DNA of 64,000 bases from Rhodotorula mucilaginosa (taxonomy: Eukaryota > Basidiomycota > Microbotryomycetes > Sporidiobolales > Sporidiobolaceae): the NCBI GenBank assembly GCA_034406715.1, contig CP137875.1:248001-312000 (forward strand). Direction: 5' to 3'. Made by a program: the position numbers and the translations under genes. The notes beneath the pieces are model-generated. The model was not told where the DNA came from, ran no database searches, and was given only the letters and a program-made list of their open reading frames with translations. Positions 47,718 through 57,466 of the stretch are shown piece after piece (the stretch's first letter is position 1; the number at the start of each line of letters is the position of its first letter).

Positions 47718-48853
47718 TCACTTGCCCTGCGGGACATAGTCCTTGGACAAGTCGATCCCCTGGTCCTTGAGGTGTACGTTGGTGATCTTGAACCTCCGGT
47801 TCGAACTCCCCGGGCCTTTCCGCCCCTTGACTTTCTTCTTGTTCGTTGTGGGTGGCGGAGGTGCAGCCGATGAGGCGGTGAGACCGGCTGTGAAAGGAAA
47901 AAGGGGAAAGGATCGATTAGCGGACCGATATTGGTTTCTGTGGCAAGCGAGGTGGCCAGGAAGAGAGAATTGGCGGAAAGGGGTGCATGCACTCCCGGAA
48001 AAGCGCGTTTGAATAGGCGTAGCACAGAGAGAGCAGACCCGAGCACTTACCGGCTTGTAGTTCTTGTGCGAGTTCGTCGCCGATCGGAGTCTTGAGCGAG
48101 TGCCACAGGTCTTTGAATTCTGAGAGGGGTTCAAGCCGTCGGGAGTGAAGATACGTCAGGATCAAACACGACTCTTCTTTCTCTCTCGAGTCGACCGACG
48201 TTCAGGCCGGCAGTTGATCAGACGAGCGAAGGGAACGAGAGAGAGTCGCGGTCCAGTGAGAGAGAGCAAAAGGAGAGCACGGGGACCGAGAGAACTGACC
48301 TTGATCGAGCGGGTCCCTCTCGCGACCGATATCATCCAGAAACACCGTCTTCATCTGCCCCTCTGCCCCTCCGCCACTATTGGGGGCGTGCAAGTTCTTG
48401 CCGGTGCGGGTGACGAGGACTCTGCCTTCTCGTTCGAGTTCCTCGATCGCGTTCGTAACGCCGGACCACGACTCTCGCAGTTTCTTGACGGGCAATCCGC
48501 CCTGGGCGGCATTGCGACGGAGGAGGACGATCAAGTCGGATTTCGAGTTGAGGACAAAGTCGGGCTGCGCGCGGCGAGTTTACGCCGTGGTGAGTTCGAT
48601 AGGTAGCCTCGGGTGAAAGCAGAGGGACGCGCACCTTGTAGCTGACGAGTTGGGTCCTCTCGTCGAACCTGACTCGGTCGTGCTGCCTCAAGCCTTGTTG
48701 CAGTTCGGGGTTGGTGAGCAAGTGTTCTACGCCCGAGCGGATGGCGAGGTCTTCGAGGCGGATCGGGGCGTTGTGCTGCTTGAGGAACGCGACTGCGATC
48801 GCGAGCTGCGTTTGCCAGTGACGGCCCACGGCGGCAGTGTTGTTCCCGTCCAT
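47718..48853 (-). CDS. TFA2: Transcription factor TFIIE subunit beta (240 aa)
   Basis: Four exons: 48853-48635, 48564-48300, 48119-48051 and 47887-47718; total 241 codons. The small subunit of general factor TFIIE, which helps recruit TFIIH to RNA polymerase II preinitiation complexes. It contains the two winged-helix segments typical of the family (FLKQHNAPIRLEDLAIRSG and LPVKKLRESWSGVTNAIEEL), then EFKDLWHSLKTP, a basic Lys/Arg/Gly linker (NKKKVKGRKGPG) and the strongly conserved end ITNVHLKDQGIDLSKDYV. It is somewhat shorter than ascomycete versions, lacking a long N-terminal tail. It is head-to-head with the complex I LYR gene, starts 302 bp apart. Confidence 0.92.
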
Positions 48854-49155
48854 CTCTGGCTCCAGCCCTTGTTCGCGTGTAGAGTCGAGAGAGCGAGAGA
48901 GGCCAACTCGGAAGAGAGCGAGGTTCAGGTCAGGTTCCCGCGACTCTCCACCCCGACTCGAGCAGCGAAAGCATAGGTGCGCAAGGGTCTACATCTGCCT
49001 TGACGGTGACTCTAGCCTGCGTCCCGCCCGATCCGTCCGTTGTCCGTGGCCGCTGGCTGCCGCCTCGCTCTGTCTCCATCTCGCATCTCGGCAACGCAAC
49101 TCAAACTCAGATCGACTGACCCTGCGCGCGTGAATACAGAGAATCCGAGCCAATC
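48854..49155. promoter_or_regulatory. 302-bp bidirectional promoter, TFIIE beta / complex I subunit
   Basis: The region separates two divergent start codons. A GAGAGAGCGAGAGAGG stretch lies at about 48888-48903. A TACAG ending at 49140, just before the ATG at 49156, could close a small 5'UTR intron. No other gene fits in this space. Confidence 0.5.
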
Positions 49156-49707
49156 ATGACGACCATCCCCGCCCGCCTCGCCCGCCTGACCCAGTCCTCG
49201 CCGACATGGGACGTCGCCCGCCAGCGCTCCCGCTCCCTCTACCGCATGTGGTACCGCTCCGCCCCCGAGATCTGCCAACTCTACGCCCTCAACATCCCCG
49301 CCCACGCCATCCGCGCCAAGGTCCGCGAAGAGTTTGAGAAGAACAGGCACGTCGACGACATCAAGGCCGTCGACGTCTTGCTCCTCAAGGGCTACCAGGA
49401 GTACCAAGAGACCCTCAACTGCTGGAAGATGGACTCGCACCTCATGCGCTGGTTCGCAAACGAAGAGGTCCGTCTCCTTCTCTCTCTCTCTCTCTCTCTC
49501 TTTTGTGTCTTCAGCCTGGCTGACCCCCCCCCCCCCTACCTCCTCGCACACAGCTTCCCCGTGAGTATGGTCTCTCCACCAGCAAGTCTACGAGAGCACA
49601 AAGACTAACTCAATCCTATGTACCCGCCCGCAGCACGACCGGACGGCTTCCTCGAAGCCTTCTACCTCTCGCGCGACGACTCGAAAGAGGTCCAGGCGAC
49701 CGCCTAA
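49156..49707 (+). CDS. NADH:ubiquinone oxidoreductase LYR subunit, NDUFA6/B14-like (130 aa)
   Basis: Three exons: 49156-49467, a 7-nt exon at 49554-49560, and 49634-49707; total 131 codons. A mitochondrial complex I accessory subunit of the LYR family, which binds acyl carrier protein. The LYR tripeptide is at residues 28-30 (SRSLYRMWYRSAPEI), followed by VREEFEKNRHVDDIKAVDVL, LLKGYQEYQETLNCWK and HLMRWF, all in family order. Joining exon 1 directly to exon 3 breaks the frame; inserting the 7 nt gives EELPPRPDGFLEAFY, matching the conserved proline-rich end. The first intron contains a CT run and a 12-13 base C run (about 49480-49536). Confidence 0.88.
49480..49536 (+). repeat. CT run and poly-C tract inside an intron
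   Basis: Intron 1 of the complex I gene contains a (CT)n run at about 49480-49502 and a run of about 12 C at 49524-49536, upstream of the microexon acceptor. They may serve as an extended pyrimidine tract for the tiny exon. Confidence 0.6.
49554..49560 (+). other. 7-nt microexon in the complex I LYR gene
   Basis: The bases CTTCCCC lie between a CACACAG acceptor and a GTGAGT donor. They supply two codons plus one base. They are the only way I found to keep the frame and recover the conserved PRPDGFLEAFY end. Confidence 0.75.
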
Positions 49708-50331
49708 ACAACCACCCACATCCCCCTCGACTTTCCTTTCTCACTCGATCCCTCCCCCGATGAGAGCAGAGTCGGTTCCGACGGTAGTATGGCGGGTTAT
49801 CTGTATGACTGTTCTTTCTGCTTCTCCTTCTCGAGACCAGATTCGGCCCACCTTCGGGACTCAAGAGTTGAGCACTCCCCTCGCCAATAGCGGCCCAGTC
49901 TTGTCAACAAGCGGGAAGAGCTCATTTGTTCCTCGGGCGGTGGAATGGCTGATTCTGGCCCTTCCGTCCGGGGAAACATGCACACCGGGAAGAGTGTTCC
50001 TCGCCGTCCGTTTCCTTTTTCACTCGGTTCACGCCCCCCGGAGATCAGTCCGCTCTCCTGATCCCGAACGGATGGGATGATCTGGCTCACGCACGACGTC
50101 TGACCACTGAAGGATGACCACACGATGCCAAGTAAATACTACCAGAGAGCGGGAGAAAAGGAGACCGCGGGACGTAACCGTGAGTCCCGAAAGACAACAG
50201 TCGGCGAAAGTAAACACGAAACAGAATGAGAAAACGTGATGGGGTGGTGATTCGAGAGAGGTGCGATCATACCCGAAGGAAGGGAGGAAGAAGTGATGGT
50301 GTGGCGAGAGGGGAGGGAAGGGAGGCCGTCT
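49708..50331. other. Intergenic between convergent genes
   Basis: 624 bp between the stops of the complex I gene (+) and the NAT permease gene (-). Nothing recognisable beyond the two 3' regions. Confidence 0.45.
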
Positions 50332-52582
50332 TCACTTGCGGTCAATCTCGTCGATCGCCATCTCCTCGTCGGCGCGGGCTCGGATCTGCCCAATCTCGAG
50401 CTCGTCGACCTCCTCCGTCAATCGACTCCGGCTCTTGTTCGCGCCGCTGTCGCCTCCTCCGGTGGTGGTGGTCTGACCGACGAGCGCCTCCGCTGCGAGC
50501 TTCTCGCGCTCAAAGTGCTCGAGGTCGTCCTCGCCATATGGAACCAGTAGCTCCAAAGGGATCGCGATAAACATGGTGATCAGGTATGACTCCTCGACGA
50601 TCAACGTCAGGGCGTCGAGGAACCCGCGCAGGGCGTGGTTAGATCCCTCGTACGAGAAAAAGTTTCCGAACCAGGTCGGCTTGACGATTGCGGCGAAGCC
50701 GAGCGAGAGCGAGGCGGTGGCGATGAAGCGAGATCGGCGAGTCCAGGGGACTTGGGAGAGGATGCGGAGACCGGCGACGGCGACCGAGGCGAAGAGGAAA
50801 ACGGTCAGGCCGCCCTGCAGGAGAAACTCGCATGAGCATCGAGACTCTGTGACCACCATACGACGTAGACTACCAAACTCACGATGACCGAGGGAGGGCA
50901 CGCAACCCAGACGGCGCCGAACTTGGCAAAGATGCCCATCAGAAGCAAGAACCCGGCGCTGACGAATCCGCCGATCCGCGACGCGTTGTTGCTGAGCGCG
51001 ATGACCGATACGTTTTGCGAGAAGGTGGTCGTAGGAGGGACGGTGGCGACGCCCGAGAGGCAGGCCCAGAGCGCGTCGCTGAGAAGGCCGCCCTGGATGT
51101 GCGACGAGTACCGAGGTCCCTTGACCGGCAAACCGGAGGCGTTACAAGTCGCGGTGATGTTACCGACAGCCTCGGAAATCACGACGAGGAAACTCGCCAT
51201 AAAGGGCAGGACGAGTTCGCCGCGGACGCTGAGCGGGAAGCGGCGGACCCAGAGAAAGTTGACGACGGGTGCCGAGTTGATCACGTCGGTTTGGAAGTAC
51301 CCGCACGCGGCGGCGATGATGATCCCAACAAGGAAGCCGAGCATAGTCGACATGTTCTTGACCAAGGGCGGACCGAACAAGTCGAGGAGAACGATCGACG
51401 CCCAGACCGAGAATCCGAGGCCGATGAGGCGCGGCGAACCCCACGGTGCAGCGTGCGGTGCCGACGCGTTCGGGCAGAGACCGCCGCTCTCGCAGGAGGA
51501 TCCGCCGGCCCAGTTGGTGATGCCCGAGCTCATGAGCGAAAGGCCGATGCAGAGAAGGATAGATCCGGTGATCAGGGGCGGGAAGAGCTGGGGCACGGTT
51601 TCAATGTCCAGTCAGTGTCCTGGGTGAAGCAACCCTGGGCATACGAGCACGTGTGTACGGATGGTGAAGACGACTCCTCACCTTGCGAAGGATGCGAGAC
51701 GGGGTAAAGGCAAAGAGGATCGCGATCAGGCCGACGACGGATCCGGTTCCGAGGAGGGCGCCGAACGCCTCGGGGCACGGATTTTTGGTGCCATCGGCGG
51801 CGAACGTACACAGGCCGCCCTCTCGGTTGTATTCGGCGTTGAGGTAAGAGAGGGAAGAGTTGACAAAGGCGAAACCTGATCGAGAATGGTTAGATGGTCA
51901 GTTCCTCCGTGCAGGTGCTATAACGCTCGGCCACAGAACACTCACTGGTACCGATCACGTTCAAGACGCCGGATCCGAGGAAGAAGCCCTTGCCGAGCGG
52001 GATCCGCGAGACCTGAACGAAGGTACCAAGGCCACACCAGATGAGGGCCGCACTGACGAGATAGGTCTGATCGTTCGGAGCCAAGGCTGCGCCTGCGCTG
52101 CCGCCGAGAAGGAGAGGAGGGACGACGAGACCGCCGACCATGGCGAGGGCATGTTGCAGTCCGAGGACCAGAGCGAGGACGACCGGTAGCCGGTCATTCG
52201 GTCCGAAGAACGGGAGTTTCCGGCTCCGGAAGGACAAGAGCGCGCGGTAGTTCTGCACAATCAAGGGAGAAAGAGTGTCAGGTGGGTGGTCTGGAAGATG
52301 CACTTCTCGAGAGTGCAGCTGCGGACGAGGCGGGTAACCGCAAACTAGCTAGCGCCGATGAAGGCAGCTCGAGCAGGCTCGGACGTCCACCGGACACTTC
52401 GTGCCGCATATGCAGCCACCCAAAGTCCGGTGCGACAGTGTAAAGGGACGACGTACGTAATCGCCAATCCAGAAATCCCGACTCGAGAGGTCGGATAGCC
52501 GCGGCATGCGGAGAAGCCTCTCAGAGTCAAGGCGAGCATGCACGTCTGCTGCGTCGGGGGACATGTCGATGTGGCTCGTCAT
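50332..52582 (-). CDS. Nucleobase-ascorbate transporter (NAT/NCS2), uric acid-xanthine permease-like, altered signature (604 aa)
   Basis: Five exons: 52582-52457, 52252-51946, 51875-51682, 51587-50883 and 50814-50332; total 605 codons. It belongs to the NAT/NCS2 purine permeases such as Aspergillus UapA. The QH motif of TM1 is present (VLGLQHALAMVGG), as are SEAVGNITATC, the LSDALW segment and the region before TM10. The NAT signature, normally QNxGxxxxT(R/K), reads QNVSVIALSN at residues 400-409, so Gly, Thr and Arg are all changed. The Asp following the TM8 Glu in UapA is Asn here (AVGNIT). The transport helices are intact, so it is likely a membrane transporter with changed substrate use. 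It is head-to-head with a secreted deaminase. Confidence 0.88.
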
Positions 52583-53042
52583 GCCGGGACAAGTCTCGAC
52601 AGAGGAGGAGGTGTGGGGATAGCGTGCGAGATCAAGAGACTAGCGGCAGATAAAGGTCGAGGCGAGGAGGAGGAGCTGCAGGGACGACAATCTCGCATGG
52701 GGACGAGGCAGATTGATCGGGAAGATTGCCGATTGCCGTTCTCGCTCCCAGAGCTTGATCTCTCCAGCTTTTTCCTTGCTGGTCAAGTGATAAGTTAGAG
52801 AGAGCGGATATCGCGGCGCGTCGGGGGCGGACCTCCGAGAGATATCTCCGAAAATTTCGATCGGAACCGGCCGAGACGTCCATCTCCACCGATAGACACG
52901 GCCGAGTGAAGCATGTGCACGGCGGAGTCTCTTGGGTTGGGCAACGCGGACCAAGATAGGCTTCGTCGAGCGAGAATCACGCCAAGAAGCAGACGTCGGC
53001 GCCCTCTGAACGACGACCTGTGCGCGAAGAAAGCGGATAAAC
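52583..53042. promoter_or_regulatory. 460-bp shared promoter, NAT permease / secreted deaminase
   Basis: The region separates two divergent start codons. A GATA-type nitrogen control site would be expected for purine genes; isolated GATA-like tetramers occur (for example AGATAAAG at about 52650 and GATAAG at about 52789), but too few to prove anything. Confidence 0.45.
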
Positions 53043-54469
53043 ATGCCGGCGAGATCGTTCATCAAGTCGGCAGCGGTCGTCGCGATAAGCTGTGCCTATG
53101 GCGTCGTGGCGTCTCACTATCCCGGTGAGTCTCTCGGCGGAGCAGCGGGCGAGCTCGGCATGCAGGGAAGAACAGCCGGCGACGGGCCTGCGCGGGAGAT
53201 GATGAGGAGCAGCCGAACGACGTCTGCCAGAAGCTGAGCGTGTAAGTAACTCGCTGCAGGTCTCGGCCTGCACAACGACAACCAAGCCGGCTTGTCGCTG
53301 AACGGAGTGCCCGCCGCGACTCGGACAAAGTGGATGAGGGTCGCAAACGAGTGAGTCCGCGAAAGGAAAATCACGATCCCGCGCCGAGTTTGGCACAGGG
53401 CACACCCGCCAAAAAGCTCAAGAAGCTGAAGCCGTGATACGTTCCGCAGTGCTGTTCCCGAAATCCTTGCGGCGCCATGCTCGTGGTTTCCGTTCGGAGT
53501 CGCGGTGGCAAGCTGCTCTCACGTCGTTTCTCAGTTCTTTGAGCGTGGTAGCTAAATACGACTCCGCGCGCAGGTGAACACGACTTCGGACGAGCTCGTA
53601 TGTGTGGCGGCAAACAAAGTCGGCGTGACCGGAAGTACGTGCTCCGAGCTGTGATACTCATGCAAGAGGTGCTGGTATTTCGGGTGGTCCTGTTTCAGAG
53701 CTCACCGAGACTTCACCTGCCCGCAGACCCGAGCATGCACGGAGAGATCAGTGGTCTTCATCGCTGTACCGAGGTCTTGACTGAGCGAGGGCTTTCGCCG
53801 CAAGAGATCCTCGCCGCCTGGAGGGATTTCACCATGTGTGCGTTTCTCGATCCGCGGCGGTTGCGAGGGGAGTTGCGCTCAGTATTGACGCCCTTTCTCT
53901 TTTCTTTGACAGACACTACGGGAGAACCCTGCCCTATGGTGCGCGACTCTGCTCATCCGGTCGGCACATGAGACACTGACCGTCCTCACTTTCACGTCCT
54001 GTCTTCTCGCTGCTGCTCCGGCCTCGCCAATCTGCAGTGCGCCTCTGCTCTCCGGTGGGCCGGTATGGGTGAGGTCGTGTGGGCGACCTCGATCGAAACC
54101 ATCATTAGATGGGGGCGGAACCAAATCTACCTACCCTCGTCCTTGATCGTCTCAGCTTCGTACTCGCTCCCGCACCAAACTCACTGGTTCGGCTCCGTCC
54201 TCGCAAACGAGACCGACCCGCACTTTTTCCACCAGTTCAACGAGTCGGCGGCGTGCCCGAATTCGTGCACGCGGCAAGACGTCGAAGGTTCGCGAGTGTC
54301 GATGTGCCTGCCGGACGAGCAGTGGACGCGTGACTGGAAGGCAAGGGAGGGAGAATGGGAGCGGCAGTTGATGGAGACCAAGGGCGCAATTGCGGAAGAG
54401 TGGTACGGCGTTGGCGCCGGGTCGGGGGCGGGTAAGAAGGTCCGAAGTCGTCGGCACGACGAGCTGTAA
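53043..54469 (+). CDS. Secreted cytidine/guanine deaminase-like zinc enzyme (286 aa)
   Basis: Seven exons: 53043-53124, 53260-53350, 53450-53507, 53574-53634, 53727-53837, 53913-53938 and 54038-54469; total 287 codons. A signal peptide (MPARSFIKSAAVVAISCAYG) is followed by a CMP/dCMP/guanine deaminase fold: FPFGVAV, VNTTSDELVCVAANKVGVTG, then the zinc site His102-Gly-Glu104 (NPSMHGEISGLHRC; usually HAE) and Cys141/Cys144 in PCPMC, then ASALRWAGMGEVVWATSIE. Fungal genomes hold a family of such secreted deaminase-like proteins with unproven substrates. The third intron (53508-53573) fits best as GC-AG. Its 3' end is duplicated at 57831-58160. The neighbouring purine-type permease suggests a purine-related substrate, by context only. 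Confidence 0.82.
53508..53573 (+). other. Probable GC-AG intron in the deaminase gene
   Basis: The intron would begin GCAAGC after GTG and end GCGCAG. A GT donor three bases earlier also keeps the frame but removes one residue from the conserved FG....N spacing. Protein alignment favours GC; cDNA is needed to settle it. Confidence 0.5.
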
Positions 54470-54621
54470 ATCAGCTGCGGAGAGCACCTCGAAGGCATGT
54501 AAAAGCTTGTATGAGACCAGACTTAATTCTCTTCACACGCTCCATCACACTTAGCGGAAGAAGGGGGGCACGCGTGTTCTTGCTTCACCCGAAAGTACAA
54601 ATGCATCCATCCGGTACAAGG
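54296..54621 (+). repeat. Direct repeat, left copy: deaminase 3' end and downstream flank
   Basis: This stretch covers the last ~58 codons of the deaminase gene and about 150 bp beyond, ending GGTACAAGGC. It is matched in the same orientation at 57831-58160. Immediately after it the F-box block begins (TGCCGCACTCG). Confidence 0.8.
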
Positions 54622-54813
54622 CTGCCGCACTCGGATGTGTACAAACCCAAGGCAGTCTCCGCGCATGGGAACAATTACAAGACAAAGCATTGATTGCAAA
54701 AAGCAAGCTCATCAAGCACCTTAAACCTCTCAAAGGCGGCACCCCCTACCGGTAAAAGCGGGTCGATGCGAGCAGGACAGTGACTCCGTCCGCTTGGACC
54801 TTGCGTACTTCCA

Positions 54814-55460
54814 TCAATCATAAAGGTCGAACTCCTTCCCGTTGTTCCAAGTGCGCTTTTTGATGGGGTAATCCGTGCGCAGGTCGAACTCCTTGCGGAC
54901 CTCGTCCGCAACGTTGTCGGTGACTGGCGCATTCCAGTATTCGAGGACATGCTTGAGGACCTGGCGAACCGTGATGCCGCTCTGACAGACGACGGTCCCG
55001 CACTCGTACTCGCCGCTCATCACAATTTCGATTTTGGTGCAGGCGGAAGCGGTGGCAAATTCGTCCGCCGCTGGGTAGTCGAAAGCGATGAGGTGATGAC
55101 GTGGGTAAAGGAACCTGGCCGTGTCGGTGTCCTCGCAGCGGATCAGATCAAGGCGGTCGAGCATCGGGTGGATGCCGAGCTCCATCCCAAGCTGGAGATG
55201 ACCGGTGGGCGGCTTGACGAAGAGGCGCAGGGCGTAATGTGGTTGCTGAGGGAAACAGGGGCAGTCGTCGCTCAGATCAGCGCCCGATGTCCCGCGCAGG
55301 CTACGAGACAAGATCGACTGACCTCGAGCATGGCCTTGAATGCTTTACAGACGCCCGCGAGGCGCTTCAAGTGGACGTAGTCGAGCTCTTCGCTCACGAG
55401 GACCCAGAGCTCAGGTGGTATGCGTAGCGCGATCGGCGGCTCGGACGAGGCGGTCGACAT
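54814..55460 (-). pseudogene. F-box protein, copy B right, prematurely ended (189 aa)
   Basis: Two exons, 55460-55323 and 55245-54814. The F-box is intact (IALRIPPELWVLVSEELD, then VHLKRLAGVCKAFKAMLE) and the same intron follows it. The C-terminal domain aligns with copy B left up to EFDLYD, where a TGA stands in place of a GGA glycine codon. The 23 or so residues that follow in the left copy are lost, and a one-base deletion shortly after would break them anyway. The truncated protein keeps the F-box and most of the domain, so it might still be made; I call it a probable pseudogene. Many coding differences from the left copy contrast with near-identical flanks. Confidence 0.65.
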
Positions 55461-55711
55461 GTGTGCTTGCTCAGATCGGGTAGCTTAGTGAGCTGTGCCT
55501 GACCGAATGCGACTTTGCGGCGGGAAGGGTGAGACGTCGCGGGAAAAGCGAAAGTCTCTCGCGCTCAGCGAAGAAGTCTCATTTTGACGCGACTCACACT
55601 ACTCTGCACTTTTTGAAAGACAAGCGAGAAGCGACATGCAACAAGCTACTCAAGAAAGGGTCCCGTCCGCTCACGCCGACCCCTTGGACCGCCGAGAACC
55701 CGCCGTCGACT

Positions 55712-56462
55712 TTACGACCCGAACCAGCGCGAAGCGAGCACCACCGTGCTCCCGTCCGCCTGAACCTGGGCGTAGTCCCAGCCTTCAAAGAAGGCGTGAT
55801 CTCCGAGAGTGTAGCGACGCGTGACGGGGTGGTCCGCGGCCCAGCCCCATTCCCTGCGGACTTGATTCGCGACGTTGCCGGTCACGGTTCCGGCCCAGTA
55901 CTTGATCGCGCGCTTCATGACTTGGCGAACCGTGACGCCGTTCTGGTTGGTGACGGTCCCGCACTTGCGTTCGTTCATCTCGAGCTTGAGCTTGGTGCAG
56001 GCGGGAGCGGTGGCGAACTCGTCTGCGGCTGGGTAGTCGAACGCGTTGAGGTCTTCTCCTTCGCCGCGAAGGATTTCGGCCTTGTTGACGTCTTCGCAAA
56101 AGACGAAATTTACCAAATCGAGCATCGGGTGGATGGCGAGACCCTTGCCGGCTTGGAGCTGACCCGTCGGCGGCTTGAGGAAGAGGCGCAGCTTGTAGCG
56201 CGGATGCTGAGCAGGATGGAGAACAGTTGCTATTCGTGTCAGCGCCCAGAGGCTCAGCGCAGACAAAGCAACCGGCTCAGCTGACCTCGAAGATGGCTTT
56301 GAAGGCTTTACAAACCCGCGCGAGGCGCTTCAAGTCGACGTACTGGAGCTGCCTGCTCACGAGAGCCCAGTGTTCCGCAGGGATGCGCAAAGCAATGGGC
56401 GGGTCGGACGAGGCGGCAGGCGCCTTTCCCGTGCTCTTCGAGTCACTTTGTTGAGGTTCCAT
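55712..56462 (-). CDS. F-box protein, copy A right (223 aa)
   Basis: Two exons, 56462-56286 and 56206-55712, the same lengths as copy A left (59 + 165 codons including stop). It begins MEPQQSDSKSTGKAPA and then the F-box ALRIPAEHWALVSRQLQ. It differs from the left copy at about ten residues, four near the N-terminus and the rest in the last third (for example MKRAIKYWAGT versus MRRAIKYWTGT). The reading frame is intact, so both copies can be functional. It is probably an SCF substrate receptor, as for the left copy. Confidence 0.85.
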
Positions 56463-56813
56463 GAGTGGGCGAGCCGTTCTTGGCGGGATGAGGGTGACGA
56501 GCGGTGAGAAACAGTCACGCGACGCTGTTTGCGAGCTGGACGAGCGCACAATTCCGAGATTCTTGCAGACCCAATTATCGCTTCTAGTAACATGCAGGCA
56601 CACTGTACAATCGAATGCACTACAAGCCGTAAGAACTATGGGGAAGGATTGAGCAGATGGAAAAACCGCCTCACGCCGCCGAAGAATCTTTGCCGACATC
56701 TCCCCCGACAGTTGTCGCATGCTCCTGGCCGCCGGCGGTCTCCAAAATCCAATGAGCTAGGAGACATCAGCAGCACCGATCCCGCATGCATTTCCACTTG
56801 CGCGCACGAGTAT
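56463..56813. other. Gap between F-box copy D' and A'
   Basis: 351 bp. Bases 56463-56560 match the promoter of copy A left. The remainder shows no match within the window that I could see and no gene. Confidence 0.5.
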
Positions 56814-57466
56814 TCAAACAGCGTGGGCCGACTCCGGCGCGAATTGGAAAGGTTTCGCGGTCAAGTACGCGCATCCGTGCTGGTTGCGTTCCACGACGTC
56901 GTTCCAGCCTCTGAACGCTTCGTCGTACCTCAGGCTATCATAGCGACGTAAGGGGAAGTCGGTAAGGGGAAGTCGACCGGGATCGAGTGCGCCTCTCTGA
57001 GCGCGTCGGCCTCTTCCGCCGTGGCGCACTCGAGGTTGTCGGACCAGTACGCGAGCGTCATGTTCAGGACTTGGCGGACTGTGATCCCGGCGGGGTCGTA
57101 AAGTGTACCGAGGCAACGACTGTGCATCTCGATGATGAGTCCGGTGCGAGGCGGATTGGTCGCCGGCTCGTCGATCGCTGCGTGCTGCAACGGATTTGTG
57201 GCGAGGTCCAAGTCGGGGAGGAAGATTTCGCACTCTGAGCTGCTTGCATTGTCGAGCTCTTCATAGAGGTCAAATCGCCACTCTATACCGAGCTCGGCCG
57301 GGAAGACTGGGAGCGCCGACGCAGTTGATCATGTTGAGCAGCGGGTGAACCCGTACCGGCGTTTGATTCGGTTTGGACTGGACAGACAGGGCGAGTTCGG
57401 CTTGTACCTTGTCGCAGAGAAGGTTGAGAGCGGAGCTTACAGAGTGGTCAGAGGGCGGTTCGGACA
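56814..57466 (-). pseudogene. Broken copy of gene D (F-box-cluster relative)
   Basis: It begins MSEPPSDHSVSSALNLLC and follows gene D closely, with HPLLNMINCVGAPSLPG. The frame is lost after APSLPG, regained in LATNPLQHAAIDEPATNP and through ITVRQVLNMTLAYW, and lost again at a 14-bp tandem duplication (AAGGGGAAGTCGGT unit, about 56950-56977). The end FRGWNDVV and GCAYLTAKPF is still readable in another frame. At least two frame breaks in a 650-bp region with otherwise good similarity to gene D mark a recent pseudogene. Similarity continues upstream of the ATG to about 57715. Confidence 0.8.

Noticed and set aside
47790-47815. GGTTCGAACTCCCC, resembling a tRNA T-loop
   Set aside because: It lies inside the last TFIIE beta exon and no acceptor or anticodon stem can be drawn around it.
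49468-49633. Single intron in the complex I gene, without the microexon
   Set aside because: Joining 49467 to 49634 directly shifts the frame and loses the conserved C-terminal sequence; other acceptors in the interval lead into stops.
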